Below, piece by piece: positions 8,698 through 17,192 of a DNA stretch of 64,000 nt. Every line of letters starts with the position of its first letter. The first letter of the stretch is position 1. The stretch spans positions 1 through 64,000 of the forward strand of contig CAJXTB010000027.1 in the NCBI GenBank assembly GCA_913061235.1, in the 5' to 3' direction. Under the pieces are notes generated by a model, which saw only the letters and a list, made by a program, of their open reading frames with translations, did not search any database and was not told the DNA's origin. Made by a program: the position numbers and the translations under genes. The DNA is from an uncultured Pseudomonadota bacterium (GTDB taxonomy: Bacteria; Myxococcota_A; UBA796; GCA-2862545).

Positions 8698-9231
8698 CTG
8701 TCACTCGCCACCGACATTGAGCGCATTGCCCTGTCAGAGGTACGGCTGCTCCGCGAAGCATTGGGCGGCAGCCAAACAGCGCGTCTAGACTTGGTTCGTC
8801 CGTACGAACCCGGTCTATGGTCGGTATGCTCGGGAATGTTCGACCGAACGGAAGACCAGCACCGAACCTGGCAAGCCTTCCAAGACACCCTCTGTGAAGC
8901 GGTGACCGACTTTGTCGTCGAACGCCCTGTCGGAGTGCAGTTGTTCGGGCATCTATGGGCCTGCCTGACCCTACACATCCAAGACACCGCAACGCCCTCA
9001 GTCCTCGGACATACGGGCACATTGCCAGCACGAACGGTTGTGGACGACCGACAACGTGTACTCGCCGCGCTCCAAGAGTGCGCACCGCTGGACCGCGCAA
9101 TCTGGCTATTCTCCGCCGTTACCGGCTTGTCGATGGACAGCCTGTCAGAGCTGACTCAGCGTCCTGAACCGGATGTCCGTCAAGCCCACGCCCGAGTGAG
9201 CTGGGTCGTTCACAACGCATTGCTCGCATGA
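8698..9231 (+). CDS. Degenerate ECF-type sigma factor-like protein
   Basis: The C-terminal half (VLAALQECAPLDRAIWLFSAVTGLSMDSLSEL) resembles sigma-70 region 4: a helix ending in Pro-Leu-Asp-Arg, then a helix-turn-helix with GLSMDSLSEL where ECF factors usually have GLSYEEIAEL. The N-terminal half is a weak match to region 2. The frame is open from 8683 but has no ATG or GTG before the TTG at 8761. CTG 8698 is preceded by CGGAG at good spacing and is my preferred start (177 residues). Its stop overlaps the start of the membrane protein at 9228, the usual sigma/anti-sigma arrangement. Confidence 0.55.
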   Translation: MSLATDIERIALSEVRLLREALGGSQTARLDLVRPYEPGLWSVCSGMFDRTEDQHRTWQAFQDTLCEAVTDFVVERPVGVQLFGHLWACLTLHIQDTATPSVLGHTGTLPARTVVDDRQRVLAALQECAPLDRAIWLFSAVTGLSMDSLSELTQRPEPDVRQAHARVSWVVHNALLA

Positions 9232-10025
9232 CGGACCTGCACCGCGAGCAACTGCCGGCCTGGGTCATTGGCGACCAGCCAGACGAGATCGACGACCAGC
9301 TACAGCACGCCACGGAGTCGGACCCGACCCTCGAAGCGTTGGCAGTCTCTCTCCGCGCCACCCAACTTCGCGCGATGGCCGTCATTGGACGTACAGACAT
9401 CCCGAAGGCCGTCGCCCCCGTCGTCCAACCCGCACCAGCCAGCCCCACCCCAGAGGACGAGCCCCCTGTCACGGACAAGCCGGGCAAAAAGGCGCTCTTG
9501 GTCGCATTGGTGCCCGGAGTCATTGCGGTCTTGCTCGCCATAGTGGTTCTGACAACGCTCGGAATGCGAAACCCTGCGCACTCTCAGGCCCCTGTTACCG
9601 AGCAGCTCAGTCTGATCACGAACGGCTCACTCGCCCCACTGGCACTCGAAGACCCCGAGCTTGCAGCCCGCTCCCTCATCGCACTGGGCGTGCCTGAACG
9701 TGCCGCGACTCCCCCCGATCTGTCCCCGCTGGGCATGAGCTTTCTGCGTGCCACAGCCCTGCCAGGCCAGGAGCCGGCAGCCGCCTTCGAGTACACCCGC
9801 GGCGATTCCATTGTGCTGCTTCAGACGGCCCGCACTCTCACCGCTCCTACAGGCTCAGACATTCGTCCGTACCGTGGAACGCCCATCTACTGGGCATCCG
9901 TGGGCACGCGCGCCTTCGCAATCTGGCCCGAATCCGGAGTCTACCGAGCCATGAGCATCGACGGCTCCGCAGACGACCTACGCGAAATCGTTCACGCGTG
10001 GCTCGACCTGCCAGGTGTGCCGTAG
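9228..10025 (+). CDS. Single-pass membrane protein, probable anti-sigma factor
   Basis: 265 residues. A cytoplasmic N-terminal region of about 85 residues (including QLPAWVIGDQPDEIDDQL, as in anti-sigma helices) and a Pro-rich linker precede one membrane helix at about residues 88-112. A periplasmic domain of 150 residues follows. ATG 9228 overlaps the stop of the sigma-like gene (ATGA), so the two are probably cotranslated. No zinc-binding HxxxCxxC motif is visible. Topology and context, not motif, support an anti-sigma role. Periplasmic sensing could link it to the neighbouring prepilin-like gene. Confidence 0.6.
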   Translation: MTDLHREQLPAWVIGDQPDEIDDQLQHATESDPTLEALAVSLRATQLRAMAVIGRTDIPKAVAPVVQPAPASPTPEDEPPVTDKPGKKALLVALVPGVIAVLLAIVVLTTLGMRNPAHSQAPVTEQLSLITNGSLAPLALEDPELAARSLIALGVPERAATPPDLSPLGMSFLRATALPGQEPAAAFEYTRGDSIVLLQTARTLTAPTGSDIRPYRGTPIYWASVGTRAFAIWPESGVYRAMSIDGSADDLREIVHAWLDLPGVP

Positions 10026-10096
10026 TCCGTCCCGTCAGAGCCCTGGGATTGCATCGCGTCCAGAACCGACTACGGGGGCGCCTACCTGGAGGCCCC

Positions 10097-10546
10097 ATGC
10101 GGACACGAAGCGGTGTAGGACGAACCGAGGTCATCATCGGCGTCGTTGTTGTGGTTGTACTTGCAGCAGTCGCCATCCCATTGTTTATGGGCGGGTCCGA
10201 GAAGAGTCGCGAAGCCGAGCTTCCACTGTACGTGGAGAGCATCCGCACGGCGGAGATCGCGCTGGAGCAGATCTTTGGCGACTACGAAAGTGCGGCCGCT
10301 GCCCCACGCGAAGCCACCGAAGTCAACGCAACACCCATTCCTTGGGAAGCGTCAGACGGGTTCAACCGCCTGGCATGGTCACCGGACAACCTGGACGCCG
10401 TGTACGGTAGCTACCGGGTGGTCTTGACGGACGCTGGATTCAACGTCATCGGCACAGCAGACGTAGACGGCGACGGCAAGCGCGCTGAATTCACGGCCTC
10501 CGAAGAAGCGGCAGCGGCATCCTCGTCCAATCCAGAATTTCGCTAG
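10097..10546 (+). CDS. Type IV pilin-like / pseudopilin protein
   Basis: 149 residues; TGGAGG precedes ATG 10097. The N-terminus MRTRSG followed by VGRTEVIIGVVVVVVLAAVAIP fits a prepilin. There is a short basic leader, Gly at -1, Glu at +5 and a hydrophobic helix ending in AIP, although the usual FTLIE is changed to VGRTE. The C-terminal part contains DVDGDGKRAEFTAS, like the calcium-loop region of myxobacterial pilins. It would be cut by a PilD-type peptidase and built into a pilus or secretion pseudopilus. No other pilus gene is in the window, so the machine it serves is elsewhere. Confidence 0.75.
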   Translation: MRTRSGVGRTEVIIGVVVVVVLAAVAIPLFMGGSEKSREAELPLYVESIRTAEIALEQIFGDYESAAAAPREATEVNATPIPWEASDGFNRLAWSPDNLDAVYGSYRVVLTDAGFNVIGTADVDGDGKRAEFTASEEAAAASSSNPEFR

Positions 10547-11013
10547 GCGTTATCGCCCTAGCTGCAGCCCTCGTAGCATCGACCGTCCAGGCATCAACAT
10601 CGCGTGATGCCAGCGTTGGTTCGACGACTCCCTCATGGGTGCCGGCGATCGCACCTGTACTCGGCGAGCGTGCAGCGGTTGGTGCCACAAGCCTGTGGGC
10701 CCAAACCGTCACCGACTATGCCGACGGCCACTTGACCGCCGAGAAGGTAGACCGACGCGTGCAGAGCTGCTTGTCCCTTGACCCCGCATTCACCACACCC
10801 GCGCGGCTGGGAGCGCTGATGGTGTCTACGCTACCCAAACCTGACGTCGTCGTTCATCGTCGCGTTTTGCGACGCGGTGCCAACACCGACTCCACCGACG
10901 CATGGTTCCCACGGGCCATGGTCGTCTCGCTCGGCCAAGACCCAACAGTACCGGCAGACCTAGTCACCGGCTGGCAGCACCGTGCGCATGCGGCGGAGAC
11001 GACGTGGAAGTAG
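10519..11013 (+). CDS. Secreted protein of unknown function, no standard start codon
   Basis: The frame encodes a convincing signal peptide (SRISLGVIALAAALVASTVQA, cleavage after AQA-like VQA) at about 10534-10596. It contains no ATG, GTG, TTG or CTG between the in-frame stop at 10486 and GTG 10639, which lies after the signal. Possible starts are ATT 10489, ATC 10519 or ATT 10537. A -1 frameshift from the overlapping pilin gene or a base error is also possible. The mature part is about 140 residues, helical at first (LWAQTVTDYADGHLTAEKV). Its end overlaps folK by 10 bases. Confidence 0.55.
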   Translation: MLVQSRISLGVIALAAALVASTVQASTSRDASVGSTTPSWVPAIAPVLGERAAVGATSLWAQTVTDYADGHLTAEKVDRRVQSCLSLDPAFTTPARLGALMVSTLPKPDVVVHRRVLRRGANTDSTDAWFPRAMVVSLGQDPTVPADLVTGWQHRAHAAETTWK

Positions 11014-11501
11014 CACTAGGAGTCGGAAGCAGTCTCGGAGACCGCGTCGCTCACTTGGCTGTCGCCATCCGGCGCCTCAATGCCATGCCAGGTATTCGCG
11101 TTGTGCGCGTGTCCCGACTGTACCGAACACCGCCCATGCGAGGCGGAACCGCGCGCGGTTGGTTCCTCAACGCAGTGGCGAAGATCGAGACCGAGCTAAC
11201 GGCCGAGGCCTTACTCCAGATCTGCCGCAAGCTCGAAGAGGACGCCGGACGCAGGCGGGCTCGCTTTTGGGGAGACCGACCACTGGACCTCGACATCCTA
11301 CTGGTGGACGAACAGGTGATTGAGACCGAGACTCTTAGAGTCCCCCACCCCGGTATTGCCCAGCGCCCGTTCGTTCACCGGCCACTGGCTGAGGTCTGGC
11401 CGGACGCCATTGACGCGCGAACAGGACGGCCGTGGACGGACGCCGAAAAAATCGACATCCCGCGAGCCGTTCCCGTCAGCACCCTTGTGTGGCGTTCCTG
11501 A
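11004..11501 (+). CDS. folK: 2-amino-4-hydroxy-6-hydroxymethyldihydropteridine pyrophosphokinase
   Basis: 165 residues from GTG 11004. The enzyme transfers pyrophosphate from ATP to 6-hydroxymethyl-7,8-dihydropterin, the step before dihydropteroate synthase in folate synthesis. Hallmarks: N-terminal ALGVGSSLGDR; RLYRTPPMRGG; FLNAVAKIET; the HPPK signature WGDRPLDLDILL at about residues 90-101, with the magnesium-binding Asp pair; then LRVPHPGIAQRPFVHRPLAEV. Length is normal for the family. It overlaps the previous gene by 10 bases, which suggests coupling to an envelope operon rather than to other fol genes. Confidence 0.95.
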   Translation: MEVALGVGSSLGDRVAHLAVAIRRLNAMPGIRVVRVSRLYRTPPMRGGTARGWFLNAVAKIETELTAEALLQICRKLEEDAGRRRARFWGDRPLDLDILLVDEQVIETETLRVPHPGIAQRPFVHRPLAEVWPDAIDARTGRPWTDAEKIDIPRAVPVSTLVWRS

Positions 11502-11549
11502 CGATTCAGGACGTGAGCATGCGTTGCGCACCGGGGTCCGTGGGATAGA

Positions 11550-11567
11550 TGAATGAGGATTCATTCA
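11550..11567. promoter_or_regulatory. FadR-type operator palindrome
   Basis: Perfect inverted repeat TGAATGA-GGAT-TCATTCA, 10 bases before the fadR start. Both 7-base half-sites and the 4-base spacing match the Bacillus subtilis FadR consensus as I remember it (TGAATGAMTANTCATTCA). Its position over the leader suggests autorepression and control of the downstream etfBA genes, relieved by long-chain acyl-CoA. Confidence 0.8.
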
Positions 11568-11577
11568 GAGGACTTCG

Positions 11578-12183
11578 ATGCCCCCCGCACCCGAGCGAAA
11601 GACCGACAAACGCAGCGTCATCACCGAGGCGGCGGTGGATGTCTTTGCTGAAAAAGGCTTCCATCAGGCCCGCGTCAGCGACATTGCGCGGCGAGCCGGC
11701 GTGGCCGACGGCACCATCTACCTGTACTTCAAGAACAAAGAAGACCTCCTGCTGTCCATCTTCGAAGAGAAGATGGAGTTGCTGCTTGAGCAGCTTGGGG
11801 TGGCGCTTGAAGGGGTCAACGATCCTATCGAGCGTGTTCGGAAGTTCGCCGAGTTTCACTTTCGTCAGGTCCGCGACAACCGCGCCGTCGCAGAAGTGCT
11901 TCAGGTCGAACTCCGTCTGTCGAACAAGTTCCTACGCGACTACCGGCCCGAAAAGCTGTGGGCCTACCTCAACGTCTTCGGACAGATCGTTCGCGACGGC
12001 CAAGCCGCCGGCATCTTCCGTCCAGACATTGATTCCTTCATCTCCATGTGGTCGTTCTTCGGCGCCATGGATGAGCTCGCAATGCAGTGGGTCCTCTCGA
12101 AAAAGCAGGACCGCTTTCCAATCGACGAAGCAGCCCGACAGGTTGCCGAAATCTTCATCCGAGGCATGGGCGTAACGGCCTAG
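11578..12183 (+). CDS. fadR: TetR-family repressor, FadR (YsiA)-like
   Basis: 201 residues. The N-terminal helix-turn-helix is typical (VSDIARRAGVADGTIYLYFKNKEDLL, about residues 33-58). The C-terminal domain (about 75-195) is all-helical and would bind the ligand. Three things point to FadR of fatty-acid degradation. The protein aligns well in the first 60 residues with that group, a FadR-type palindrome sits just upstream at 11550-11567, and etfB-etfA follow, as in the Bacillus lcfA-fadR-fadB-etfB-etfA operon. Long-chain acyl-CoA is the expected inducer. No acyl-CoA ligase or dehydrogenase is adjacent. Confidence 0.85.
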   Translation: MPPAPERKTDKRSVITEAAVDVFAEKGFHQARVSDIARRAGVADGTIYLYFKNKEDLLLSIFEEKMELLLEQLGVALEGVNDPIERVRKFAEFHFRQVRDNRAVAEVLQVELRLSNKFLRDYRPEKLWAYLNVFGQIVRDGQAAGIFRPDIDSFISMWSFFGAMDELAMQWVLSKKQDRFPIDEAARQVAEIFIRGMGVTA

Positions 12184-12214
12184 TCCTCAACTTACCGAAA
12201 CCTTAGGAGGCCCC

Positions 12215-12994
12215 GTGAAAATCGGAGTGTGCATAAAATCCACGCCGGACACCAGCAGCCGGATTCAGATCAACCCAGGTGGAGACGACCTCTCCGAAGC
12301 GGGCGTGAAGTGGGCCACCAGCCCATACGACATGTTCGCCATCGAAGAAGCCGTACAGACCAAAGAAGCCACGGGCGGAGAGGTCATCCTCTTCAGCGCG
12401 TCGCACCAGGACACCAGCAAGGAGGTCCGCAAGGCTCTCGCGTTGGGTCCGGACAGCGCTGTCTGCATCCAAGATGACGGCCTCGCAAAGGCCGACTCGT
12501 TGTCCTTCGCGACCTCGTTGGCCAAGGCCATCGAAGCCGAAGGCTGCACATTGGTCTTCACAGGCAAGCGCGCCAGCGACGGCAACAACATCCAGGTTCC
12601 AGCCATGGTCGCCGAGCTTCTCGGTTGGCCACACGTGTCCTTCGTGACCGACTTTGAGCTGGACGGCGAGTCCTTCAAGGCCGTCCGCGCAGTCGGTGGT
12701 GGTGTCGAAGAAGTGATTACTGGCAACCTGCCGGTGGTCATCACCGCAGAGCGTGGCTTGAACTCGCCACGCTACGCAAAGCTCCCGATGATTGTGAAGG
12801 CCAAGAAGAAGCCACTCGCAACCAAGAGCCTCGCTGACCTCGGCCTGACCGCGGACGACGTTGCTCCCATCGTGACCTTGAGCAACTACGAGCCCCCCGC
12901 TGAGCGTGGCGACTGCATCATCCTTGAGGGTGATGCCGCTACAACCGCTAAGGAACTCGTCCGTCGTCTTCGTGAAGAAGCGAAGGTCCTTTAA
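12215..12994 (+). CDS. etfB: Electron transfer flavoprotein beta subunit
   Basis: 259 residues from GTG 12215 behind TTAGGAGG. With EtfA it carries electrons from acyl-CoA dehydrogenases to the quinone pool. Family features seen: MKIGVCIKSTPDTSSRIQI at the start; AIEEAV; LVFTGKRASDGNNIQVPAMVAELLGWP, the adenine/AMP-binding region; a conserved TAERGLNSPRYAKLP; and a C-terminal tail. It starts 31 bases after fadR and 23 before etfA, so the three genes form one transcription unit. Confidence 0.96.
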   Translation: MKIGVCIKSTPDTSSRIQINPGGDDLSEAGVKWATSPYDMFAIEEAVQTKEATGGEVILFSASHQDTSKEVRKALALGPDSAVCIQDDGLAKADSLSFATSLAKAIEAEGCTLVFTGKRASDGNNIQVPAMVAELLGWPHVSFVTDFELDGESFKAVRAVGGGVEEVITGNLPVVITAERGLNSPRYAKLPMIVKAKKKPLATKSLADLGLTADDVAPIVTLSNYEPPAERGDCIILEGDAATTAKELVRRLREEAKVL

Positions 12995-13017
12995 ACCCCG
13001 TCTGTGGAGATATCGAC

Positions 13018-13980
13018 ATGAGTGGAATTCTCGTATTGGCCGCCCACGCGGGCGGAACCTTTAAGCGCACCGCAACCGAGCTTCTCGGCAAGGGCAAAGA
13101 ACTTGCTGATAGCCTTGGCGTGCCGCTGTTTGCCGCCGTCCTCGGAGACGCTCCTGCCGCTGACCTCGGTCAGTTTGGTGCGAGCAAGGTCTTCGTTGTT
13201 GGTGGTGACTTCAGTTCCTACGACACCCTGCACGTCACAGCCGCCCTCAAGGCAGCCGTGGATGCTTCCGGTGCAACGGTCCTGCTTGCCCCATCCGACT
13301 TTACTGGTGCGGATGCCATGCCACGTCTGACCGCGCGATTCCGCACGGGTCAGGCGACTGAATGTACCGACCTCCGGGTGGAAGGAGGCCGCGTTGTTGG
13401 CCGTCGTCCAACCAATGGCGGCAAGGTCTCAGCCGACGTTCACGTCAGCAAAGACCCAGCCATCTTCACCGTGCGTCCAAGCAGCTTCGGCCAGCCGGCC
13501 GCAGGTGGCGGCGCCGCTGAAGTCGTCGCAGTCGCATTGGACTTTGCAGGCAGTGGCCTCACCTTGGTGGAGAGTCGCAAGCCCGAAACCACAGCTGTGG
13601 ACCTGACCGAGGCCGAGCGCATTGTCAGTGGTGGACGTTCGCTGAAGTCGAAGGAAAGCTTCGACAGCGTCATCCGTCCATTGTCCGACGCACTGAACGC
13701 GACCACCGGTGCTTCTCGCGCCGCAGTAGACGCGCACTTTGCTGGACACGATGAGCAGGTTGGTGAGACGGGTAAGACCGTCAACCCCGTTCTGTACATC
13801 GCCTGCGGCATCAGTGGCCAAGTCCAGCACTTGGGTGGAATGCGGACCTCAAAGGTCATCGTTGCAATCAACAAAGACCCAGAAGCGCCAATCTTCAAGC
13901 ACGCCACGTATGGCATCGTCGACGACCTGTTCGACGTTGTCCCCGCGCTGACTGCCGAAGTCAAGGCTGCGCTCAGCTAG
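13018..13980 (+). CDS. etfA: Electron transfer flavoprotein alpha subunit (FAD-binding)
   Basis: 320 residues, ATG 13018 after GTGGAG. It pairs with EtfB and holds FAD. The C-terminal FAD domain has the diagnostic run VLYIACGISGQVQHLGGMRT, then VIVAINKDPEAPIFKHATYGIVDDLFDVVPAL (about residues 260-310). The N-terminal domain (about 1-190) holds the ATARFRTGQATECTDL-type segment, with mixed alpha/beta sequence. Length is normal. It is the last gene of the fadR-etfB-etfA unit and is followed by a stem-loop. Confidence 0.96.
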   Translation: MSGILVLAAHAGGTFKRTATELLGKGKELADSLGVPLFAAVLGDAPAADLGQFGASKVFVVGGDFSSYDTLHVTAALKAAVDASGATVLLAPSDFTGADAMPRLTARFRTGQATECTDLRVEGGRVVGRRPTNGGKVSADVHVSKDPAIFTVRPSSFGQPAAGGGAAEVVAVALDFAGSGLTLVESRKPETTAVDLTEAERIVSGGRSLKSKESFDSVIRPLSDALNATTGASRAAVDAHFAGHDEQVGETGKTVNPVLYIACGISGQVQHLGGMRTSKVIVAINKDPEAPIFKHATYGIVDDLFDVVPALTAEVKAALS

Positions 13981-13997
13981 TACCGATCGGTGCCTGT

Positions 13998-14028
13998 CCC
14001 ACAGTGTCCCGCTTTGGTACACTGTGGG
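13998..14028. terminator. Stem-loop after etfA
   Basis: Perfect 10-base inverted repeat CCCACAGTGT / ACACTGTGGG with an 11-base loop, 18 bases after the etfA stop. No U-tract follows (gcggagcatc), so it may end transcription weakly, protect the mRNA 3' end or act as an operator for the gene starting at 14110. Confidence 0.55.
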
Positions 14029-14109
14029 CGGAGCATCCGGTTGCCTACAAACTCCATCGACCATGACGCATTTCCAAAACGGTCCGCCATTATACGTGCG
14101 GCTCAGAAC

Positions 14110-15456
14110 ATGCGTTCAACTGGAGATGTGAGAGGGTTCATCCATCTCGTCGAAGCCTGGCGCTCGGCGGGTGAGATTCCCGAAGACATGCAGCTTGCAC
14201 AGGTCTCCGCGCTGCTCGACCTCTGCCAGACCGATCGTGCGTGGGTCCGCCTCAAGGATTTGGTCGAAGGAAGCAGCCCGTCAGACGCGGCACTGCGGCT
14301 CGCCGCAAGAATGTTTGTTCAGCGGGGCTGGCCTGGACGCGCCCGCAAGCCTCTAGAGCGCGTGCTGTCCAGCGCACCAGACGATGAAGTAGCGTTGGAG
14401 CTGCTCGAGCAAGCGTCGTTGCCTGTGACCCAGCTGGACGACCCGCCAGTGTCTTCCACATCTGTTGGGCTGCTCCTCCCGTTGGCGGAAGCGCACTTGT
14501 CCCAAGGAAGCCGTCTGAAGGGACAGAGCCTGCTCAAACGCCTTCAGCGAGCCCACCCCGAACACCCACGCGTGGCCGATCTTCTGTGGGCCCTCGACAC
14601 CGACTGGACCCTGAGCGGTGCAGAGCTCTCCGCACTCATCGTTGGCTCCGACACCGCCACTCCAGTGCACCCACGCTTTGACGATGATGAAGCCGAGGCC
14701 ACGGTAATCGGCGATGAACCGAAGCCCGTCCCAATGGCCCCGGACCAAGCCGATGATGACGACGCGGACTTCGCCTTCCCGGCCCTGTTTCGTGGCGCCT
14801 TTCCTGAAGGCCAACGCGCAGGGACGCCCATCAGCCCACCGCGGGCCGCCACCTTCGATGACGTCACGCAGTCCACAAACCTCGCAGACCTCGGCGCCTT
14901 GAACGATGCCGTCGGCGCCGCTCGACGAGCTGCAGGCGTGGTTGGTGGCGAAGAGTTCACGGAGATTCGCAGGATCATCCGTCGTCCCGATGGCACGCCG
15001 GAGCTGGAGTCCACGGTAGACTCCACCATCCCCGACACCTACGTCGCGGACACCAGCTTTGACGCGGATACGCCACGACACACCGGGCACAACCTAGATG
15101 TCGATGTTGAAGCCGAAGACGACGCACTCATCATTGTCACCAAGCGCGAACGCGATGACGACGACCTGTCCGTCCTAGAGCTCGACCCAAACACTGAGTC
15201 CGTCGCTCATCCAGACGCCGCTCGCTTTCTAGCCGAGGCTCAGGAACTCGAGCGTAAGGCCAGCGAAGAGGCAGAGCAGGCACGACGGCGAGCGCTGCGG
15301 GAGTCCGCAATCGCCGCGGCACGAAGCCACGCCCCCACGTCGGGACTCGCAAAGGTGGGTCTGACCCCCGGATGGATAGCCGCCATCCTCTTGCTTTTCT
15401 TCTGCCTGTTGGCGGTGGTCATCTTCTTCGGCTTGGTCGTCGTGGGCGTTCTGTAG
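14110..15456 (+). CDS. TPR-like protein with C-terminal membrane anchor
   Basis: 448 residues from ATG 14110; the frame is open to 13990, but the upstream part overlaps the stem-loop and has no ribosome binding site. Residues about 1-190 are helical repeats (MRSTGDVRGFIHLVEAWRSAG; LAQVSALLDLCQTDRAWVRLKDL) like TPR units. Residues about 200-395 are acidic and low in structure, rich in Asp and Pro. A basic coiled region (EAQELERKASEEAEQARRRA) and one hydrophobic helix at about 423-446 end the protein, so the tail would anchor it with the bulk in the cytoplasm. Probably a scaffold; partner unknown. Confidence 0.7.
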   Translation: MRSTGDVRGFIHLVEAWRSAGEIPEDMQLAQVSALLDLCQTDRAWVRLKDLVEGSSPSDAALRLAARMFVQRGWPGRARKPLERVLSSAPDDEVALELLEQASLPVTQLDDPPVSSTSVGLLLPLAEAHLSQGSRLKGQSLLKRLQRAHPEHPRVADLLWALDTDWTLSGAELSALIVGSDTATPVHPRFDDDEAEATVIGDEPKPVPMAPDQADDDDADFAFPALFRGAFPEGQRAGTPISPPRAATFDDVTQSTNLADLGALNDAVGAARRAAGVVGGEEFTEIRRIIRRPDGTPELESTVDSTIPDTYVADTSFDADTPRHTGHNLDVDVEAEDDALIIVTKRERDDDDLSVLELDPNTESVAHPDAARFLAEAQELERKASEEAEQARRRALRESAIAAARSHAPTSGLAKVGLTPGWIAAILLLFFCLLAVVIFFGLVVVGVL

Positions 15457-15586
15457 GCCCGGTCGCTGAACGCACCGAGCGTTTCTAGACACATTCTCCA
15501 CGCTTTGACCGTTGCCGGTCGCCAGTATCGCCGCTACCCTGCGCGGCGACGTCCTTGCACGGCGACCTTACTTAATGGAGATCCCC

Positions 15587-16459
15587 TTGAACCTTTCCAA
15601 GCGTTCCCTTGTTTGCGCCCTGATGATCCTTCCCTTCGCAGTCGGCTGCCCAAAGGAAGAAATCGTCGACACCGGTGACGACACCGGCACCGAAGGCACC
15701 CGCGCCCCTGACTACTACGAGCCCACCGGCTTCTTCGTGGATGGCATCTTTGCATATGACGCAGAGTCCAACACCATCGGTCCGTTCACCCAGCCAGACA
15801 GCGACGAAGAAACACCGACCATCGTCACCATCACGCTCCAAGACGAAAATGGCGACACCTGCGAGACCTTCATCACCACGCTGACCGTCCTGAACGCTCC
15901 AGCATGGCTCACGACCGTCAACGAAGCCGGCGATGACACCGTCTACTCGGGCTTCAGCCTTGATGATGCCGTCACCGTCTCCAGCAACTGCTCCGACTTC
16001 GACTTCGACCCAGACGTGTTCGGCACCGCTGACGAGCTAATCGAGCGCATCGCAGCCTTCACCTGGGGCCTTGGCATCAGCGAAATCTCGAACACGACCA
16101 ACGCTCCCATCGCCGACCAGCTGGAAGCCGCAGTCATCGACCAACTCAGCCAGGCCGAGTGGGACGAAGACTGGGCCCCCTACGTCATGGGCGGCGGTTT
16201 CCACGTCAGCCAGGGTGCAGAAGACCCAGGCCAGTTCCTCAACTTCAACTACACACGCGGCTTCGGTGTTGATGAAAACCGCAAGCTGACCTACGTCGAC
16301 GTCGACAACAGCGGCGACTACAACCCAACGGACGCTGGTGACGGTGACACACTCACCCCAATCACCACTGCTGACGTCAGCGACGGAACCGTTCCGTCCG
16401 GCGTGTACAGCATCTCTGCGTTCTTCGGCGCGGGCATCGACGGCGTCTTCACCCTCTAG
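15587..16459 (+). CDS. Secreted lipoprotein A of a tandem paralogous pair
   Basis: 290 residues. GGAG six bases before TTG 15587 supports this start; ATG 15575 in the same frame would overlap that site. The signal is MNLSKRSLVCALMILPFAVGC with lipobox Cys. An acidic Thr-rich linker follows, then a beta-rich mature domain. It shares with the next protein a Cys-x-Asp pattern, a DVFG/DVWG motif, a W-x-L/V-GI segment and PYVMGGGF / PFLLGGGF. Unknown extracellular or outer-membrane role. The two genes are 4 bases apart. Confidence 0.75.
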   Translation: MNLSKRSLVCALMILPFAVGCPKEEIVDTGDDTGTEGTRAPDYYEPTGFFVDGIFAYDAESNTIGPFTQPDSDEETPTIVTITLQDENGDTCETFITTLTVLNAPAWLTTVNEAGDDTVYSGFSLDDAVTVSSNCSDFDFDPDVFGTADELIERIAAFTWGLGISEISNTTNAPIADQLEAAVIDQLSQAEWDEDWAPYVMGGGFHVSQGAEDPGQFLNFNYTRGFGVDENRKLTYVDVDNSGDYNPTDAGDGDTLTPITTADVSDGTVPSGVYSISAFFGAGIDGVFTL

Positions 16460-16463
16460 TTTG

Positions 16464-17192
16464 GTGAACCCCTTGCACTGCAGGCAGCTTGTTTGTGCCA
16501 CCGTTGTGTGGCTGACTGGCTGCCTGCAGTCGAGTCCTCTTCCAGATGACTCCCTCTTCGACCCCGGTACTGTCTACGTCAGCGCACGATTCGCGACAGA
16601 CAACGGTACCGCCGTCCCCCCAACCGACTCCCCCATCACCCTGACACTCGTCTTGGTGGATGACCGTTTCTTCGATGACGCCACAGCTGACCGAAGCTGC
16701 TCACTGACGGTGACGACCACCGAGGCTGTCTCCAGCGATACCGCGCTGATGGCCGCCGCAACGGACACAGAGGTGTTCGCCGCATACACCTTGAGCGACG
16801 AGACCACCGGCAGTGGTGAGTGCCCCGAGTACGACTCCGACGTGTGGGGCGACCTGGAGCAACGCTTCGTACAGGCGCAGTGGAGCGTAGGCATCAATGC
16901 GCTAGATGACGACGTTCGACGAGCAGTACGAGCCGACACAGTGGCCAATGGCGACGACTTCGGCGCAGATGTGGAGCCATTTCTGCTCGGCGGTGGCTTT
17001 GCCTGGGACGCTCTACAGGACAGCGCACCCGGCGGGTATGTCGCAAACAACCGGGCAACCGCGTTCGACCTACAGACCGGTGAACCTCTGCTGGCTGACG
17101 ACGCCGCTCAGATTCCGGATGCTCTGTGGCACGTGGATTTCGTCTTTGGTGTCGAGGCAGAGTTCCTGCTCACCATGGAACCGCCCAGGTAA
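16464..17192 (+). CDS. Secreted lipoprotein B of a tandem paralogous pair
   Basis: 242 residues from GTG 16464 (TTG 16473 is an alternative). The signal NPLHCRQLVCATVVWLTGC has a lipobox. The mature domain resembles that of the upstream gene at several points (ECPEYDSDVWG; WSVGINALDDD; VEPFLLGGGF), with much lower similarity elsewhere, so the pair arose by an old duplication. Its 3' end overlaps the leftward gene ending at 17170 by 23 bases. Function unknown. Confidence 0.75.
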   Translation: MNPLHCRQLVCATVVWLTGCLQSSPLPDDSLFDPGTVYVSARFATDNGTAVPPTDSPITLTLVLVDDRFFDDATADRSCSLTVTTTEAVSSDTALMAAATDTEVFAAYTLSDETTGSGECPEYDSDVWGDLEQRFVQAQWSVGINALDDDVRRAVRADTVANGDDFGADVEPFLLGGGFAWDALQDSAPGGYVANNRATAFDLQTGEPLLADDAAQIPDALWHVDFVFGVEAEFLLTMEPPR

